Shown here: positions 1-10,977 of the stretch, in pieces
Position numbering within the stretch: position 1 is the stretch's first letter
Layout: the number at the start of each line of letters is the position of its first letter
Assembly (NCBI RefSeq): GCF_030272615.1
Contig: NC_081409.1
Coordinates: 19,160,260-19,224,259 of the forward strand
Origin: Cryptomeria japonica
Taxonomy: Eukaryota > Streptophyta > Pinopsida > Cupressales > Cupressaceae
Length of the DNA stretch: 64,000 nucleotides
Direction of reading: 5' to 3'
Program-made: the position numbers and the translations under genes
Notes under the pieces: generated by a model
Databases searched by the model: none
Told to the model about the DNA's origin: nothing
What the model saw: the letters and a program-made list of their open reading frames with translations, nothing else

Positions 1-382
1 TTACATTCCAAACCGCAAATTACCAATCATCACGAGTCATCCGCTTCAAGTAAAACATCTCTTTGCAGATACCGGTTAAAGTTCTATTTCACAGTCTTTT
101 GTATATTGTCGGTAAACCCTATCTCCGGTAGACTAAATCACTTAGATGACAAACCAAACATCAGATGACATCATTAATTATCAGTTGCCATCAATGACAA
201 CACAACTAACTAATCAAGACATCTAATCACAAAATCTCAATCTCTTCATCACAAATAGTCTTCTATCCTCTACCGGTTTAGTCAAAAGTTTTCAACTGCA
301 TCACCTCATATGCATTAGTTATGCCAATCATGCCAACAGTAATTCTACTGGACCTCGGCATTCCTTGAGTATTCATGGGTAA
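1..382. other. Noncoding, possible reverse-strand LTR remnant
   Basis: No gene is visible. The stretch contains the words CCGGT and TGCCATCAATGACAA, which recur in the LTRs and PPT regions of the retroelements further along, so it may be part of a decayed LTR read on the minus strand. No terminal TG/CA pair or target duplication could be placed. Confidence 0.3.
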
Positions 383-853
383 GTAGACTTTGATTGGGAA
401 GGTGACATTGATAGTAGAAGATCCACCAATGGATATGTGTTCATGATGTTTGGTGGTGCAATAAGTTGGATGAGCAAGCGGCAAGTTGTAGTCACTTTAT
501 CCACAACTAAAGCAGAGTACATGGCATCTACTCATGCTTGCAAAGAAGCCATTTGGCTAAAGAGATTGTGCTTGGATATTGGTTTTGATGCAGGACATAT
601 TATTATCTATTGTGACAGCTAGAGTTCTATTTGTTTACCGAAGAATCCTACTTTCCATGCCAAACACAAAGCATATTGATGTACAATTTCATTTTGTTCA
701 TGATATCGTAGAAGATGGAAAGGTGAAGCTAGAGAAAATTGATACTTTGGTTAATGTTGCAGATGCACTAACGAAGCTAATGAGCACCCAATGAGCACTG
801 AGAAGTTCAGATGGTGTGCTAGTTCTATGGGTCTTGGGGCCTTGAGCAAATGA
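383..853 (+). pseudogene. Ty1/copia polyprotein C-terminus (RNase H), broken
   Basis: This is the last part of a copia Pol protein, the RNase H that removes RNA from the RNA:DNA hybrid during reverse transcription. The order of motifs is typical: VDFDWEGD at the start, [18 protein letters not shown], then [12 protein letters not shown] and near the end TKHIDVQFHFV and NVADALTK. Acidic residues are present in the first three motifs. The frame is broken by an in-frame TAG just after YCDS (near 620, CAG-to-TAG likely), by a small indel near 670 and by another near 790. The usual end EKFRWCASSMG can be read in a third frame, stopping at 851-853. Everything upstream of RNase H is missing. It is the 3' remnant of an element whose 3' LTR follows. 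Confidence 0.85.
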
Positions 854-897
854 CAGAGTGTTTTTTACTCTTGACAAGTCTTTGACAAGTGGGAGAA

Positions 898-1711
898 TGT
901 TGGGATTAAGGTGTCTCAACCTTAGAGTCCAAACATGCTAATTTAATTATTTATTTTATTTTTCACTCCACTTTGGAAGTCCTAAATTTTATGGAACTAG
1001 TGTCATAGGTTGCTATGTGGAGACTATGACAAATTTCTATTATGACTATGATGGTTTCTAGTTCAGTGGAAGAGTCATAGAGAGTTATATTTTGGCACTC
1101 TACATTTATGGTTTGAGTTCACTTTTGACAAGTGGTGTGAGGTAAGGAAGGCACCTATTTGGTCATGGTAACTTCTATGTTGTATTTACATTACATTTCA
1201 TAAGACGACCATTATGGAAGAGATAGGTGATGTTGCTTTGGAAGTTGCTATGTGCAATGTGTCATTAGATTAGCAAGGTGTTGCTTGTGATACAACTTAC
1301 CTCATGGGCTTTGAAGATGGTTTTGGAAACCATGGGCACATACCTCTTTGTGATGAGCTCTATTAATATGTTGATGCCTTAGTTGTTTTGTAAGAGATGG
1401 GTTGATTATTTCTAAGGCGTTGTTATGCTGTCAGAATTGTTTTTGAAATCTTTGTTGTAGCTACTCTTAAAGAGCATTGGTTGTGTGCATTGTATTGTAA
1501 CTGTTGTTGTTGTTGATAACACAATTGAATTTGGCTTTTGGAGTGTGGTTTTTTTTCTCGAAAGGGTTTTCTTACTTATATCTAGTGTTGTAGTTTTATT
1601 TGTCAAATCTGATTTTATATGTGTTTATCTAATTTGCAATAGTTTAAGAGTTTGTAAGAAATTTCTACATCACCTCTCGTTAGATTTAGCATTTGGAAGC
1701 GTTATTCCACA
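898..1711 (+). repeat. 3' LTR of the copia remnant
   Basis: The LTR opens with TGTTGGGATTAAGG directly after a purine tract (AGTGGGAGAA, 888-897), the normal PPT/3' LTR junction. The right end is tentative: I place it at the CCACA ending at 1711. No partner LTR is in the window, so the length cannot be confirmed. Confidence 0.55.
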
Positions 1712-2353
1712 CTTAGACTTCCTTTCAATATTAATATAATTGATTATCTAATTAATTTAAAACTACGACTATTAACACAAACATAACCAAAGTCATCTAA
1801 ATTTGGTCCACAAAATTCTTTATTATAACCTCATTAAATTAAACCAATAAAAAAAATGCAAACATTATAATCTTACTAGGATTTAATACTTGTTAATTAT
1901 TAGATATTTATTAGTCAAATAAAAAGTTACGTTGAAAAATGTCTGGAAGGATAAATCAATATGATAAATCTTCCCATATTCAGAAAGAGCCAATAATGTT
2001 TATTTGAACAATTTTAAACCATCTTTTGGAAATTATTTTTCCCCGAGAAAGCCATCTCGAAACAATTGATAATCTTCCTTTGTATAGACAGGTCATCGTA
2101 TTTAGCTGAACAGACTTGAGTCATTCTTACGATGATTTTTCACTCAAACAAGCCACATCGAAGCAAATTCTATTTTTTTTTTCAAGGTTCATGAAAATTT
2201 GACCGACATGTGAATAAGAATTTGTTTTTATCTGTTTTACAAACAAGTAATCTCTGCTAATTCAATGGTAGGTGCTTCAAATATAATCTAGAAAAGAAAA
2301 CACTGTTTTGGTTTACCTCTTAGTCAATTGATTATTCCTGAAAAGAGTGTTGT
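1712..2353. other. AT-rich intergenic DNA upstream of the oxidase gene
   Basis: No ORF, RNA gene or recognisable repeat is visible here. It would contain the distal promoter of the gene at 3052, but I see no element I can name with confidence. Confidence 0.4.
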
Positions 2354-2559
2354 CATCAGAACAGGTAGTTTGCCAAACTAAGTGAAAAATACATTTGAAG
2401 CATGGTTAAATACTTCCCTGGACATAAGGATTGAAAAAAACACACTACTGTCGGACATCAGAACAGGTAGTTTGCCAAACTAAGTGAAAAATACATTTGA
2501 AGCATGGTTAAATACTTCCCTGGACATAAGGATTGAAAAAAACACACTACTGTCGGACA
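2354..2559. repeat. Two tandem copies of a 102-bp unit
   Basis: The unit starting CATCAGAACAGGTAGTTTGC occurs at 2354 and again at 2456. The two copies look identical, so the duplication is recent or has been homogenised. It lies about 0.5 kb upstream of the GulLO start codon, in the likely promoter region. Confidence 0.9.
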
Positions 2560-2854
2560 AGTCGTTCCTGATTTAGCCAGAAACACACTAATGTCGTAAA
2601 AAATATATTCCTGGTTTACCTAGAGAAACAGGCAAACCTCATGCTCACAGCATTGTATTTCAATCATGTTAAGTCCAACATTTCAGCAGGTTGGTAGAGA
2701 GATAGATAAAATACAGATGCACTACTTTCCAGATGGCCAAACCAATGTCACAAGACCACCATGTTTCAACTTGCTCAATGTTATGCACAATATAGACTGT
2801 TCCGACATTAGATTTTCACAATCTATTATTCTGATGATTTGCTGTTTCTGGATT

Positions 2855-3074
2855 CAATTGTGAGAGAGTTTTGACATCAATATTTCAGATCACAACCTGT
2901 GATCCATCAAATCAAACATAAAAGTCTTCTTCTACCTTATCATGGATTCTATACGGAGAGATGTCAATTGTAAGAGAGTTTTGACATCAATATTTCAGAT
3001 CACACCCTGTGATCCATCAAATCAAACATAAAAGTCTTCTTCTACCTTATCATGGATTCTATACGGAGAGATGT
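2855..3074 (+). repeat. 110-bp tandem duplication covering 5' UTR and start codon
   Basis: Copies lie at 2855-2964 and 2965-3074 and differ by only a couple of bases (for example TGTGAGAGAG versus TGTAAGAGAG). Each contains the same leader and ATGGATTCTATACGGAGAGA, so the gene now has two candidate start codons at 2942 and 3052. Only the second is followed by an open coding frame. Confidence 0.92.
2942..3031 (+). promoter_or_regulatory. Upstream ORF created by the start-codon duplication
   Basis: The upstream copy of the start codon opens a 29-codon frame (stop TAA at 3029-3031) whose first eight residues, MDSIRRDV, equal the N-terminus of the downstream enzyme. It ends 20 bases before the main ATG and is in a different frame (2942 and 3052 differ by 110 bases). 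If transcription starts upstream of 2942 it would be a uORF with the same start context as the main ORF and could reduce translation. That effect is inference. Confidence 0.6.
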
Positions 3075-6000
3075 CTTTTGGGTTGTGGCAGTTTTATGCT
3101 ATGTTATGATTCTGTGCAGGGTAAGGAATGTAAGATGTAGTCCACCTGGTTCTGTAGTTGAGTGTTCCAGTGCGTCGAACAACTGCACAGTTCAAAATGG
3201 GTATGGTGTTTTTCCTGATAGAACAATCTGCAAGGCTGCACAAGTTGTTTTTCCTTCAACAGAAGATGAGCTCTTAGCCTCTGTTGCAATGGCTGTTGTG
3301 AAGAAGCAGAAGATGAGGGTGGTAACAAGGTATTCTCACAGTATTCCTAAGCTCGTTTGCCCTGGAGGAGACTCTGGTTTGGTCATAAGTACCAGAGATT
3401 TAGATCATGTTGTTTCTGTTGACACTTCTGCCATGAGAATGAGCTTTGAAAGTGGGGTGCCACTGAGAAAGCTTGTGGATGAAGCTGCCAAAGCAGGCCT
3501 TGCTTTGCCACATTGTCCTTTTTGGGAGGGTGTGACAGTTGGAGGCATGTTAGGCACTGGGGCTCATGGCAGCTCTCTGTTTGGGAAAGGCAGTGCAGTT
3601 CATGAATATGTTGTGGGGATGAGATTGGTAGTCCCTGCTTCTCAAGAAGAAGGATATGCTAAAGTCATCCTGCTTACAGAGGATGATGAGGATCTCAATG
3701 CTGCTAAAGTTTCTCTTGGGGTTCTTGGAGTGACATCTCAGGTGAAAATCTTTTCCTAGTAGGAAATCTAAGTAATTGAAATTTGAAAGAAAAAAGTCAC
3801 TAAGATTTGCTCTATATAGACGCTCTGAGCAGAACTTTTTCTTGGAACACAACTTCAATCTAAGAGAATTGCATAACTCTCTGTCAGCACCTACTTGTTG
3901 CTTGCTTCTGTCTTTGAACTATGTTTTCAATCAAATAACTTTATTGCTTTATCAGATTGAAGAGGTTTAACGTAGGATGCCATATATATTAAACATAGCC
4001 TTATTTATCTTCACCAATCTTATCTTTCCTGCAAGATCGTTTGAGCTTACTTTTCAGAATCTTCACTAGTTAAAGTTACTAAAATATATTGGGAGTATGT
4101 TGGATATTTTTAATCCGCTGAGGTATCCGCTGAGGTTATTAGTCATTGAAAACATTTGATTTTTTAAGGAAGTTTGTTTTTTTGTTTTATGGTAAGTATT
4201 AATGAATTTTTTTAGGAAGAATTTTGGTAATGTATTGTGTTTAGTTAAATTTTTATGTAATAGTAAAGAAGTTTTTAATTTAAAAATTTTACACTTAATT
4301 TCCAATTTTGTATGTTGTAATTTTATTATACAAGTTGAACTACAAGTTAGATGAAGGAAGATTTAACTAATAAACCAAACAATTTTTTTTACAAGTTAAA
4401 GTAAAAATAGATTTGATGAAAATCTTTTTCAATAATCTTAAAATATATTATTAGTAGTTTATGCAGGCTTCAATTTAATATTATTTATCACTTCTAATAT
4501 TATTAAAACTATTAATTTAATAATATTATTAAAAACTATTAATTTAATAATATTATTAAAAACTATTAATTTAATAATATTATTAAAAACTATTAATTTA
4601 TTTTACTTAAATTATATATATTTATTAAATTTAAATTAACTTTTACTACAAAACTTAAAAGATAAAAAAAATATTTAAAAAGAAAAAATCGACTATTTAT
4701 GTTGGTATTATGGTTCCATTTTTCTTTTAGATTATTTCCTAACCTAGAAACTGACATCATCATTGAACTGTACTTTTTGATTTAGTCATTTCCTATTTTT
4801 ATAGAAACCTGATAATAGGATAACCCACTGAGTGAATTAATACTAAAACAGTAAAAATCACGAGGTAACAATTTCAAAAACAAATTAACATTTTCTCAAT
4901 TGAATGATCAGGTCCCACCTCCTTTTTTTCCCCTGTTTCTGTTCTTTTCGTACAACTCCCACTCATTATAATTGTGTTTTGATGTTTTGATCCAGCTGGT
5001 GTCCTGTTTGAACTTTCCAACAGTAAATATTTCCACCATCTTTTACGAATATATATAACACTAGTTATTAAAAACAAATTTCCAGATTCGACTGCTCTAC
5101 AATTAGTAACATGCTGGCGAGTCAGGAGGTGATTCGAACTTGAGCACTGTACCACATCCTTTCTTATTAAATCTTTGGCCATACAGAAGGTCCGACAAGA
5201 TTCCCTGAACTTCAATTTCAAAGTTCCCTCCACAGTGACCTTCATTTAACTTCAAAGCTCTTGCTGGAGACAAATTTTAAATGATTTTCTTAAAGTATGC
5301 TCTGCTCTGATACAGGTCACACTTCAACTGCAGCCATTGTTCAAGAGGTCCATTACAAATCTTGAGAAAGGTGATCTAGACGTAGAAAATATGGTACTCA
5401 CATTTGGCTTGCAGCATGAATTTGGAGGTATATCATGGTATCCTTCACAGGGAAAGGCAGTATACAGAGTAGATGACAGAGTTCCTATGACTGTACCAGG
5501 AAACGGAATAAATGACTTCACTGGATTCCAACCATTCTTCACTTCCCTTCTACGCACAATACGTGAAACAGGTACTCAAATATTCACAATACTAATTTAG
5601 AGAGAAAATGTATTGGTCCTACTAAATTAATACATAAATGATGGATCTTGGAACAAAATAGCATATAAACATGCCATGTCCTGCAAAAAAAAAACATATT
5701 CAAAATAAATCATTATATATTTTTATTGTTGTGGGTTGTTATTTTTTCTTCAGTTCATGTGATATCTATAAGTTGATGGTCATATAGATGCTGATAATCA
5801 CATGTTTGGAGATTCTGATAGGACAATTACCATAGGCACTGAGCCAATCTATTCTGAGAGTAAGCTCCACAGTAGCCAGAGATAGCATTGCCTATAAGAG
5901 GTAGCAATATCAAAACCAAGGATAAGATAGCAACATATGCACAATTGTAATGCTTTTCGTACATGGTGGAGATACTAGCATGGCAGTTGGGAGAATCATT

Positions 6001-7984
6001 CCAAGTACATAATGGCTACAAGCTCAACCAACACTCTTTGCCAGAACCCATTCTTACCATGAGATCTACTAGTGGCTACTAATCTTCGGGTGTTAGAAAA
6101 AGGCAATATAAAATGCCAGGGATAATATCTACATATATGGGTACATGGATCATCTTTTTCTGTATATGTTAAATGTACTAGTAAGCCAGTGAGTTGGCTG
6201 ACCTACACACTGCATAGGCATTAGCTTGACAAAAAACTCTTTGAACCAATCTACTGTTTGTTAAATTTTTTAATAGATTAGTTAATAGTAGAATTAAGGA
6301 TCACCTATTTGTTACTGGGTGTTATACCGTGTTCGGTTTATCTGGTGACCAGTCCATCTATAGTTCAGGTAGCTCATTTATCACCTTCTACGCCCCACTG
6401 TAAGTATTCAGGGCTCTTAGTCTGGCCTGGTTCTGCTAACAAAAAAACTCTTTGAACCATTCTATTCTTTGTTAATTTTTTTGGATCACCTCTTTGTGTG
6501 TTCTAATACTGTTTCCAGGTTATTTGATAACCAGTCCATCTATAGTTCAGGTGGACCAATAAAGAGTCAAACCCAGGATCAACCATTTCACTATTAAAAT
6601 ACTCTACCACTGAGCTACCAGTCCGCTCAGTCCACTTATTGACCTGTAATTCTTTGTCCAACACTCTTACCATCAAATGCCCAGATAATAGAAATGTGAA
6701 ATACTAATCTATTATATTAGATGTCTTATAAGCTCAACCAACACTATATAAACTAATATATTCTCACTAATAGTTCCACGACACAAGAAAAAGATCACCA
6801 TAAGCTCAACCACAAGAATAGATACATATACAAGCACAAATTGAAATTTTTTTCTCCAAAAATGGTTAAGATATTATGGAACAATCCAGCCAATTTTAGG
6901 GATAGCAGTATTCCATCCCAAAGATAGCATCCCAAGGTTCCAATCTGACCACCCACTGCTCAATAATGGAGAAGTCTATTCAACCAATTATTTAGCAAGT
7001 TATATAAAGAAAAAAGATGCATCTGAAAATGTGTGAAAGTTTTTTTTTTCCTTTATGGTTCATTGGCAGTCTTCTTATCTCTTCCAAGCTATCTGTACGA
7101 ATAATTCCTGTCTTTATTTCTTGCCCACAATTTACAACTAAAAACTATTTGGTGTTCCAAATTTGACAGAAGAAACAGAAGAAGAAACCAGTTGTGTAGA
7201 CTGCTTGTGTGTCTTCTCAGAACTACAGGTAGCTGTAATCCTTGGACTTGGAAGAGGGCTCAAGAACATTGGCGAGCATTTTCTTGGGTATCCAGTAATA
7301 GGCTTCCAAGACAAAATGCAGACTTCTGGATCATGCCTTGCTAGCCCCGAGGATAAGCTATTAACAGCTTGCCCATGGGATCCTAGAGTAAAAGGCCAAT
7401 TCTTCCACCAGATTGGGGTTTCTATAGGCCTATCTCGGATTAGAGACTTTCTTCTTGACGTCAAAAACCTTAGAGACATGGATCCTAAAAGCTTCTGCGG
7501 GGTGGAACTCTACGATGGTATCCTAATTCGTTATGTGAAGGCTTCAAGTGCTTACCTTGGCAAAGAAGAAGATTCCGTAGATATGGACATCACATTTTAC
7601 AGATCGCATAACCCAAATATTCCTGCCCTGTACACTGATGTTATACAAGAGATTGAGCAGATGGCGTTTTTCAAATATCGAGGAGTGCCCCACTGGGGCA
7701 AGAACAGGAATGTTGCTTTTGTGGGTGCAATCCAAAAACAAAGAAAAGCGGAAGAGTTTAGGATGGTTATGAAAAAATATGATGCAGAGGGTTTTTTTTC
7801 AAATGAATGGACGGACGCTGTATTGGGTATAAGAAATCAAGATATTGTGATTTATAAAGATGGGTGTGCTTTGGAAGGACTCTGTGTGTGTTCAGAGGAT
7901 GCTCATTGTGCTCCTCAATATGGGTATTTGTGCACATCTGGAAGAGTTTTCACAGATGCAAGGGTTTGCAGGAAACAAGATTGA
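3052..7984 (+). CDS. GulLO: L-gulonolactone oxidase-like FAD enzyme (three exons)
   Basis: Exons at 3052-3741, 5316-5571 and 7170-7984 join into 586 codons plus TGA, the usual size of plant GulLO proteins. Both introns are GT-AG, in phase 0 (after codon 230) and phase 1. The family oxidises aldono-1,4-lactones such as L-gulono-1,4-lactone and is linked to a side route of ascorbate synthesis; the true substrate here is inferred. Residues 1 to about 29 form a hydrophobic signal peptide, so the protein probably enters the secretory pathway or cell wall. The FAD-binding PCMH domain covers roughly 57-235: it has RYSHSIPK with His96 at the place of the flavin-linking histidine of animal GLO, and GTGAHGSS at 168-175. 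Exon 3 encodes the ALO-type domain (ACPWDPRVKGQFFHQ) and the cysteine-rich tail GLCVCSEDAHC that marks plant GulLOs. No internal stop or frameshift is seen. It is the only intact host gene in the window. Confidence 0.93.
3742..5315 (+). other. Intron 1 of GulLO
   Basis: The donor is CAG/GTGAAA and the acceptor TACAG/GTC; splicing here joins Gln230 to the next residues in phase 0 and restores a continuous FAD-enzyme sequence. The intron is AT-rich, with long A/T runs and the 27-bp tandem repeat listed separately. I see no coding element in it. Confidence 0.85.
4497..4600. repeat. AT-only minisatellite, 27-bp period
   Basis: About four tandem copies of a 27-bp unit containing AAAAACTATTAATTTAATAA lie inside intron 1. 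Copies are nearly identical. The unit is partly self-complementary. Confidence 0.85.
5572..7169 (+). other. Intron 2 of GulLO
   Basis: The donor is ACAG/GTACTC and the acceptor TTGACAG/AAG. The split codon G+AA gives Glu and continues into EETEEETSCVDC. The intron contains two related SINE-like segments in its second half, described separately. Confidence 0.85.
6231..6635 (-). repeat. Two related SINE-like segments, one with a tRNA-like head
   Basis: Segments at about 6231-6385 and 6441-6635 share a body (AAAAACTCTTTGAACC, then GGATCACCT, then CCAGTCCATCTATAGTTCAG). On the minus strand the right-hand copy begins with a tRNA-like head: GGTAGCTCAGTGGTAGAG, like an A box, followed about 40 bases later by GATCCTGGGTTTGACTC, like a B box. 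The minus strand then runs toward an AT-rich 3' end. This order fits a tRNA-derived SINE inserted antisense in the intron. The left copy lacks the head. Confidence 0.6.
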
Positions 7985-9006
7985 GAGGGAGTAAATTTGA
8001 ATATAATTGCATTGTTTTTGTATGACAGAAAAGTGATAATAGTGTCAAATTCTTGAAGAGAGGGGTCATAGTTGTATGGGGTCCAATAGTCATTATACCA
8101 ATTGTGCTAATAATATTCCGTCTTGCCATGTATTTATACTATATATTGTAAATAAATAATCTACATGTAAATAATATCCAGTTTTGCCACATATTTATAC
8201 TATATAGTGTAAATAAATAATTCACATGTAAATAAAAAAATTGTCAAATGTTATCAAAATAGACCAATACTTGAACATAAGAGAACCTATAAATGTTATA
8301 TAAAAAAGGCATAAATACATTAATTAACAAGTGAAATAGATCATTTTTTGTTTCAAATAAAATATCATAGCTATCCACTATAAGTGCGTCATTTATAAAA
8401 TAAGATACTCACTTAAACAAGTATTGTTATCATAGTGAAAAAATATTATTCTTATGCGTACAACTATTGGGGTAGCGATGTATATGCATTGAAGTATTTC
8501 ATATTAATAATTTGTCTCATCACAAATATAAAAGGTGAACACAATAAATACCTTGTTTTTCTCCATGAAATGTGACGGATTGTCCAAAGATTTAAGTGTT
8601 CAACAATTGGTCCCTTTGTATTCATATAAGTTCTATTTTATATGATAATATGTTGCTTTTATAACAACAGATATATTTTTGTGTTCAACTACTGGTCCTT
8701 TGGTGTTGGATATAAGAGTTAGAAATAACACACATTTATGATTACTAATAAGTATTTGGTTCATTTAAGTTTCATATAAGTTATATTTTATATAAAAATG
8801 TGATATTATATTAATTACAAATGATATTTTTTTATTCAACAACTAGGGATTTTTAGATTAAGTTTTGGTCAAATCTTTAAAAAGTCATTACTTGGACACT
8901 TCGCACTAGATGTGTTATTTTGATGACTTGCATGATGAGTCTTGCCTTCAAACCTTAGTTGTAGATAGTTAAGTGTCCATATTACATTTTAAAAAAAAAC
9001 GGAGGT
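7985..9006. other. 3' flank of GulLO, AT-rich, with a 61-bp duplication
   Basis: No further gene is visible. From about 8121 to 8240 a 61-bp unit is present twice with a few differences (CTTGCCATGTATTTATACTA and TTTGCCACATATTTATACTA), each followed by TGTAAATAAATAAT. The remainder is AT-rich DNA up to the LTR at 9012. Confidence 0.6.
8151..8156 (+). terminator. Candidate polyadenylation signal of GulLO
   Basis: AATAAA lies 167 bases after the stop codon in an A/T-rich context with upstream TGTA. The second copy of the 61-bp repeat supplies a similar AATAAATAAT near 8212, so the gene may have two alternative poly(A) regions. Confidence 0.4.
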
Positions 9007-9011
9007 CTTAC

Positions 9012-9976
9012 TATTGGCAATTGACACTCATCTGGTGACTTCCAATGCTTGATTCATGGTTTAGGGTTGTCATTGATGGCAACTCTTCTTGTAGATTCGA
9101 TCCAGTGGTCGCGATTTCTCTTATCCGGAAGTAGGAGTTAACTGGTAGCCAGTCAACTGGTAAATCAGGGTTATTCCAGTGCAGTTTTGGTCCAAAAATA
9201 TTTCTGGTGATTGTGGTGATTGATTTTATGATCTCGGTGAATGGGAAGATCCTTAGGAAGTGTGTGATTATACTCTTTTGGTCCGGTGCTATTTTTTGTT
9301 AGAGATTGAAACCAACATATGACTACTCATTACACTTTTGATAGCCGACTTGGAGGAGATTATTTTTGATAAGACAGGATATATAAGATTGAATTGGCGA
9401 TTGGTTTTCGGGGTATTATTGTTGTGGTGATCTGTTTTGGTGCGATTGAGCGCAGTTTCACGTGCGCATTTGATTCACAGATAATCTGGTAGCTGACAGA
9501 GATAGAAATAGAGTATTTGTAGAGCGAGTACATTTAGAGATCTAGTGCTTAAGAGGAACTCATTCATGCATTGGCAGATGCTACTTCAAAGTTCATTTCA
9601 CTTTATTTCATTATTGTAATCAAACTGTAAGTCAGTGAGACTTCCCTAAGGGTTGTAGCCTTCCGGGCAATTATATTTTAGCAGTGAGCTCTAAGCAATG
9701 AGCTTGAATGCGAGTACATTCTCCATCTATGTAATATTTATGTACTTCTGGCCATAGTATATGAATATTGTGGGTTTCAGCCCCACTATGGCTTTTCCCT
9801 TTCCAAGTTTCCAAGTAAAAAATTTCGGTGTTGTGGATTTGTGGTTTATTTATTGCTTGTTTATGTTCTTTACTGTTATACATTGCTAACCAGTGGATAA
9901 AGAATAAGTTTGTGAATTTGAATTCCGGCAAAACGTTGATTCCTCCCCCCCCTCTCAGTGTTCCTTGACTTGAACA
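9012..9976 (+). repeat. 5' LTR of A1 (family A)
   Basis: About 965 bp. It starts TATTGGCAATTGACACTC (the TG end mutated to TA) and ends CTTGAACA. A TATA-like ATATATAAG sits at 9380-9388. Near the 3' end are the module CCCCACTATGGCTTTTCCC and the C-tract CCCCCCCTCTCAGTG shared by several LTR families in this window. Confidence 0.88.
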
Positions 9977-9978
9977 AT

Positions 9979-9991
9979 TGGTATCAGAGCC
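9979..9991 (+). other. Primer binding site of A1
   Basis: TGGTATCAGAGCC, two bases after the LTR end. It is complementary to the 3' end of plant initiator-Met tRNA, the standard copia primer. Confidence 0.9.
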
Positions 9992-10107
9992 TAGTACTTG
10001 TGAAGAAGCCTAACCGCTTGAGGAAGGTCTGGGAGATTGATTCAATGGATTCCAGTTTTCAGAGACAACTCAGTGTGGCACTTGATGATCTTGATGCAAC
10101 TAGAAAT

Positions 10108-10906
10108 TGTTAGCAAATGAACACTCCAATGAGAAATTGTAGGTGATTGAAGGTTTTGTCATTGATGGCAACCTTGCAATCATATGATACCGACAAGACA
10201 GAATACCAGCACCGGAAACGACAAACTCTACACCGGCACATAGAACACTGACAGTGAAAGGAAGGATACCGGCACCCTGGCCGACATGAATTTTGTTTAT
10301 AATGTATTTTGTAATTAATTGTAAAATCATTGTAAGCTGACATGGCAAGTTGTAAAATGACTCATATATGTATGAGATCATTGCAAAACATTTTGTAATA
10401 AGGAGATAGGCGAAATTATGCAGACCTATTATGTGAATTATAGGTTAAGGGTTTATGTATGTAGTAGAGCTTAAACCGGTACTGGATCTAGCATAGCAGA
10501 TGCTAATCTGAAGCAGTACAAGACATTGGATTAATATAATCCATTTTTGTAAGTCAGTGCGACTTCGTTTGTAATTGAGCAGTGAGCTCTAGGCACTTGG
10601 CCTTCCTGCATGTGCAGGCCCCATATTGTAAGAGTAATATTCCCTTATTGGCCAGTAAGCGAATATTGTGGGTCACAAATCCCACCGAGATTTTTCCCAC
10701 ACCGGGTTTCCTCATTAAAATACTGTGTTATGGTGTGCTTCTCATGTGGTTACTGTTATTCTTGCTTGCTGCATTATTTTTGGTTTACCGGTACACAATT
10801 TTAATATACTTTTCATGTTTTAAGTCAAGTAAATTTATTAACTGGTTAGATACTGATTCACACCTCCCCCCCCCCCCCCCTCTCAGTATCTTTGGGAATC
10901 CTAACA
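10108..10906 (+). repeat. 5' LTR of C
   Basis: 799 bp, TGTTAGCAAATGAACAC to GGAATCCTAACA. It carries a run of 15 C at 10866-10880 where the 3' LTR has only about 7, and several ACCGG words (10201, 10235, 10265, 10477, 10785). Confidence 0.93.
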
Positions 10907-10908
10907 AT

Positions 10909-10921
10909 TGGTATCAGAACC
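10909..10921 (+). other. Primer binding site of C
   Basis: TGGTATCAGAACC, two bases after the 5' LTR, one mismatch from the initiator-Met tRNA complement. Confidence 0.88.
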
Positions 10922-10977
10922 AGGTTCTCTATTTTGAAAAGCCTAACAGCTTGAGGAAGATCTTGTCACCAGTAGAG

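Noticed and set aside
2666-2863. A 65-codon ORF upstream of GulLO
   Set aside because: It has no family features, lies in the leader/promoter area and ends at the edge of the 110-bp duplication.
6560-6632. Minus-strand tRNA gene
   Set aside because: A- and B-box-like words are present, but the arms do not pair as a full cloverleaf and the sequence continues into a repeated SINE-like body.
10582-10977. N-terminal extension of element C ORF1 back into the LTR
   Set aside because: The open frame there covers LTR and PBS sequence. D and E ORF1 start just after the PBS, and an ATG at 10978 fits that position.
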